Source: Acidobacteriota bacterium
GTDB lineage: Bacteria > Acidobacteriota > Aminicenantia > UBA2199
Assembly: GCA_021817755.1 (NCBI GenBank)
Contig: JAKAGC010000096.1
Coordinates: forward strand, 1-9,512
Direction of reading: 5' to 3'
DNA: 9,512 nucleotides
In this document: piece after piece, positions 7,012-9,512 of the stretch
Layout of the letters: each line of letters begins with the position of its first letter
How positions within the stretch are numbered: the stretch's first letter is position 1
The notes under the pieces: model-generated
Database searches by the model: none
Told to the model about the DNA's origin: nothing
What the model saw: the letters and a program-made list of their open reading frames with translations, nothing else
Made by a program: the position numbers and the translations under genes

Positions 7012-7124
7012 CTAATGTTGGCCGGTTTTTCCTATGAAGTTTAAATAGCCTTTAATGATAATACTTTTCGGTTTCGATTGATAATGGAAACGATATTGCA
7101 TGTTGTACTTTTGGAGGATACCAC

Positions 7125-7721
7125 ATGGCGAATTACAGGGCCATAAAGGCCGTTTGTGAAGGAGTTTTAGCACTTCTAAAAACTAATTACCAACCTGCTT
7201 ATTTTAACAATACTCCTCTCCAGTTTGAAGTTTATCTTTCCGGTCAATTTGCCAAACCCATGGAAAATGGAGTATCTTTATTTCTTTATCGTGTTTACCC
7301 CAACGGTTCTCAACGAACACCCGCAGGTCGTATCGGCCCCGGAGGTGAACGCTATAAAACCCAACTCCCTTTGGATTTACATTTTCTTTTAACCGCATGG
7401 GGTAAAGAAGCCTCGCTTCAACATTCCATTACTGGATGGATGATGCGTGTACTCGAAGATGAACCCCTCTTAACTCCCTCGTTACTAAATGCAATTGATC
7501 CGGATGTATTTTCTGCTGATGAATCCATAGAAGTTGTACTTACAGAGTTAAATAACGAGGATCTCGTCGGTATTTGGAGAGATCTGATCGAATATAAGTT
7601 TCAGTTATCCATACCTTATGTCGCACGGAATGTGCGAATTGAATCTACCAAACTCCTGTGTACAGGAACTCCGATTCAGCAACGTGGCTACGAATCCGGT
7701 TCCATGGATGGAGGCCAATAA
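7125..7721 (+). CDS. DUF4255 / Pvc16-like tail cap protein of a contractile injection system
   Basis: A 198-aa protein of the DUF4255 (Pvc16 N-terminal domain) family, a signature component of extracellular contractile injection systems; in PVC and Afp particles the homologue caps the distal end of tube and sheath. Recognisable conserved blocks are the N-terminal helix YRAIKAVCEGVLALL (4-18), GVSLFLYRVYPN (49-60), LPLDLHFLLTAWG (81-93), the acidic segment EDEPLL (111-116), LTELNNEDLVGIWRDL (139-154) and the closing strands YKFQLSIPYVARNV (157-170). A GGAGG lies 7 nt before the ATG. It is the first gene of the operon; the next gene begins 3 bp after its stop, so the two are probably translationally coupled. 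Confidence 0.9.
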   Translation: MANYRAIKAVCEGVLALLKTNYQPAYFNNTPLQFEVYLSGQFAKPMENGVSLFLYRVYPNGSQRTPAGRIGPGGERYKTQLPLDLHFLLTAWGKEASLQHSITGWMMRVLEDEPLLTPSLLNAIDPDVFSADESIEVVLTELNNEDLVGIWRDLIEYKFQLSIPYVARNVRIESTKLLCTGTPIQQRGYESGSMDGGQ

Positions 7722-7724
7722 ACT

Positions 7725-8639
7725 ATGGCCGAGATGTTTTTATTCAGTGAGTATCGAACACTTTTTACTCCTCTCGGTATTCGTTTCTGGGATTCCGTAT
7801 TGGATACACAGGTTTCCGATAATCTCGAAGTAACAGCAGTCCCTTTAATCGGGGATAGTTTACCAACCCGTGCATTTCGTACTCCCTCCGGAGTCTATGC
7901 ATTTCAAGGATTACCCCAACTTTCCGATGTCGAATCTTTTAATTCCGATGGAATTCCTCCCGTACATGAGAGTGAGAAAATAACCTATATTATCCAGGTA
8001 AATGATTTACTAAACCGGTTTCTTCCCGTTGTTTTTTCCGTTCGATTACCCCTCTCCTATAACGGAGTATATTTAAGTCAGTTTTCTCCCCTTCAGGCAA
8101 GTACACCATCCATTAGCCCCGCTTCCGGTTTTTATTTATTTTCTTCTCCTATGCGCTCTATTCCTCCTGGGATGGCTGTAGTTCGTGCAACCATCGTCGA
8201 TCAGAACTCCGGTCAACCCGCTTCGTTTGCTTTGATGGAAGTACAGATAGCCGATACGCCGTTTACTGCCTATGGTGTCACTCAAAAAAACGGTTCCATT
8301 GCCGTGATATTTCCTTATCCCTCTGTAAATTTCCCCGTTTCTACTTCTCCCCAAACGTATTCCGGAGTAATGTTGGAGCAACAACAATGGGAATTAAAAA
8401 TCCGCGTAAAGTACCAACCATCGGTACTCAATTATCCGAAAAAGAGTACAATACCCGATTTTAAAAGTATAATCGATCAATCTTTCGGAACACTTTGTAC
8501 CCAATGGTCGGAGATTCCCGCAGAACGAATATATGAAACCCAGTCGTCAGATGTATTAAACTATGGATGTGAATGCATAGTGAAAACTCAAAACGCTGGT
8601 AAAAGTGAACTTCGAATCACTGCCGAGACCACTCCTTGA
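7725..8639 (+). CDS. eCIS-associated beta-sandwich protein of unknown function
   Basis: A 304-aa protein with no signal peptide and no membrane segment. The N-terminal region (residues 36-66, ending SGVYAFQGLPQL) and the centre are beta-rich. Residues 151-200 (AVVRATIVDQNSGQPASFAL... QKNGSIAVIFPYPS) look like a carboxypeptidase-regulatory/transthyretin-like fold: a first strand, an 'SGQPASFALMEV' linker strand and a 'G.t..nG.i.v.fPyP' hairpin. Two further strands follow (221-230 and 282-300). Such proteins are found beside DUF4255 genes in injection-system clusters, but the role, whether structural decoration, assembly or carbohydrate binding, is not known. Its SD (GGAGG, 10 nt ahead) lies inside the end of the cap gene, giving a 3-bp gap. 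Cys258, Cys281 and Cys283 occur near the C-terminus. Function is inferred only from position. Confidence 0.72.
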   Translation: MAEMFLFSEYRTLFTPLGIRFWDSVLDTQVSDNLEVTAVPLIGDSLPTRAFRTPSGVYAFQGLPQLSDVESFNSDGIPPVHESEKITYIIQVNDLLNRFLPVVFSVRLPLSYNGVYLSQFSPLQASTPSISPASGFYLFSSPMRSIPPGMAVVRATIVDQNSGQPASFALMEVQIADTPFTAYGVTQKNGSIAVIFPYPSVNFPVSTSPQTYSGVMLEQQQWELKIRVKYQPSVLNYPKKSTIPDFKSIIDQSFGTLCTQWSEIPAERIYETQSSDVLNYGCECIVKTQNAGKSELRITAETTP

Positions 8640-8728
8640 TATCTTAAAAGGAATTTTATAAAGGGTGGCCCCGTTGATATAAGTATAATGATGATTTTAA
8701 TAATGAATTTGAATGAAGGAGGTTTTAG
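8640..8728 (+). promoter_or_regulatory. Gap before the sheath gene: strong SD and an isolated -10-like box
   Basis: The SD AAGGAGG (8716-8722) is 6 nt from the sheath ATG and is the strongest in the operon, fitting a protein needed in many copies. A perfect TATAAT (8684-8689) lies 40 bp upstream of the start but has no recognisable -35 box at 16-18 bp, so an internal promoter is only possible. No terminator-like hairpin with a T-run separates the genes. Confidence 0.4.
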
Positions 8729-9512
8729 ATGCCAGAATATTTAGCCCCAGGCGTATATATTGAAGAAACAAGTTACCGGTCCAAATCCATTGAGGGTGTG
8801 AGCACCAGTACCGCCGGTTTTGTCGGCCCTTCGCGTTTTGGTCCCACTGCGGGGAAACCTGAACTGCTCACCAGTTTTGCCGATTTTGAACGGATTTATG
8901 GCGGTCTCGATCAATTGGAATATTCAGGACAAAAAGTGCATAACTACCTTGCCCATGGTGTAAGGGCCTTTTTCGAAGAAGGCGGGAAACGGTTGTATGT
9001 ATCCAGGGTCGATAATGGCGGAGTCGCTGCTACTCGATCCATTTCCAGCGAAGAAAGCCCACCCCAACATGAAATTGCCCTAAGCGCACGGTATCCCGGT
9101 GCTGCGGGAAATGTTACCGTTACGTTCACGTTTAAGCTAGGTCAAAACATACTCACCACAGTCGATGGTGTTTCTGTCATTCGTGGAGCATCCAACCTGG
9201 ATGTCGTGTGGGCAGTGGATTCCTCCAGCCCGGTTACTTCCCCTCCCGGCGCAGGCCAACTCTATTGGCTCGAACAGTACTTTATCGAATCGGATAACCG
9301 CTGGACCTTTAAACTCCGCAGCTTGGACCCCGATGTGACAGAAGACAGTGCAATGCTCGTCTCTGATTTACCCGAAGGAACACAAGTCAAAGTGCTCACT
9401 GTGAATGTTACCTTCGGTGCATTGGGACGTTTTTCTCATGATCTCGGATGGGAAAATCTTACCTTTCATCCCGGACACAAGAATGCATTGACCCGTATTT
9501 TTGCAGAAGTAC
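8729..9512 (+). CDS. Contractile tail sheath protein, C-terminus beyond the window
   Basis: The frame is open from the ATG to the right edge (261 residues), so the protein is truncated only by the window. The N-terminus MPEYLAPGVYIEETS, then GVSTSTAGFVGPSRFGP (residues 23-39) and the AFFEEGGKRLYVSRV block (80-94), are classic for phage and eCIS sheath proteins of the Pvc2/Afp2 type. Residues 116-132 (IALSARYPGAAGNVTVT) match the usual 'A..PG..GN' strand that opens the protruding beta domain, which runs to about residue 230 and includes tryptophans at 161, 180 and 192. The sheath contracts to drive the inner tube through a target envelope. The strong SD lies 6 nt upstream. The gene is richer in G+C than its neighbours (33 of 60 bases in the line at 9001, against 24 of 60 at 7921). 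The tube protein gene is expected next. Confidence 0.93.
   Translation, partial: MPEYLAPGVYIEETSYRSKSIEGVSTSTAGFVGPSRFGPTAGKPELLTSFADFERIYGGLDQLEYSGQKVHNYLAHGVRAFFEEGGKRLYVSRVDNGGVAATRSISSEESPPQHEIALSARYPGAAGNVTVTFTFKLGQNILTTVDGVSVIRGASNLDVVWAVDSSSPVTSPPGAGQLYWLEQYFIESDNRWTFKLRSLDPDVTEDSAMLVSDLPEGTQVKVLTVNVTFGALGRFSHDLGWENLTFHPGHKNALTRIFAEV

Larger units (their letters stand above)
6680..7124. other. 445-bp divergent control region between the beta-propeller gene and the eCIS operon
   Basis: It contains the promoter of the beta-propeller gene on the left (6702-6730), then about 180 bp with no recognised element, then a cluster of CGTCA-type boxes (6915-7011), a weak plus-strand promoter candidate (6947-6974) and the ribosome binding site GGAGG (7113-7117) of the first eCIS gene. 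No ORF with a ribosome binding site, no tRNA and no attachment-site-like repeat was seen in it. Confidence 0.6.

Noticed and set aside
7618..7833. Plus-strand 71-aa frame across the cap/beta-sandwich junction
   Set aside because: It overlaps both well-supported genes in another frame and has no ribosome binding site or recognisable sequence.
8136..8387. Minus-strand frame inside the beta-sandwich gene, and similar frames at 7204-7398 and 8944-9129
   Set aside because: They lie antisense to well-supported genes, have no family resemblance and show low-complexity or Arg-rich composition typical of shadow frames.
7125..9512. Prophage tail module or type VI secretion
   Set aside because: DUF4255 is a marker of eCIS-type particles, and no phage head, lysis or integrase gene and no T6SS gene is visible. 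The contig end prevents a full exclusion.

Overview
This looks like an AT-rich bacterial chromosome segment, roughly 35-45 % G+C by eye and nearer 50 % at the right end. Strong Shine-Dalgarno sequences (AGGAGG/GGAGG types) precede most genes, and three candidate promoters have a sigma70-type TTGAAA -35 box. The strong SDs argue against Bacteroidota. A secreted six-bladed beta-propeller protein, a LeuT-like transporter and an injection-system locus would fit a Gram-negative Acidobacteriota/Aminicenantes-like bacterium, but this assignment is an inference from gene style only.

Left part (1-3968): a phytoene-desaturase-like FAD oxidoreductase enters from the left edge with its N-terminus missing. 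It converges, with an 11-bp gap, on a minus-strand group. In transcription order that group is a 57-codon small ORF, a LeuT-like sodium:solute symporter and a UPF0316 membrane protein. A good promoter at 4182-4210 could drive the group through a leader of about 220 nt. The leader carries an unusual alternating TGCGT/ACGCA inverted-repeat array and an 8-bp stem-loop just ahead of the small ORF.

Middle (4408-6730): two minus-strand genes, an aldose 1-epimerase and, upstream of it, a secreted beta-propeller protein. Each has its own plausible promoter.

Right part (6731-9512): a 445-bp divergent control region contains five copies of a CGTCA-type motif arranged as two palindromes plus a single copy. 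It leads into a plus-strand operon that runs off the right edge: a DUF4255 (Pvc16/Afp16-like cap) protein, a 304-aa beta-sandwich protein of unassigned function, and a contractile tail sheath protein. This is the beginning of an extracellular contractile injection system (eCIS) or related phage-tail-like particle. Tube, baseplate, spike, ATPase and effector genes are expected beyond the window and cannot be judged here.

No tRNA, rRNA, CRISPR array, insertion sequence or integrase was seen.
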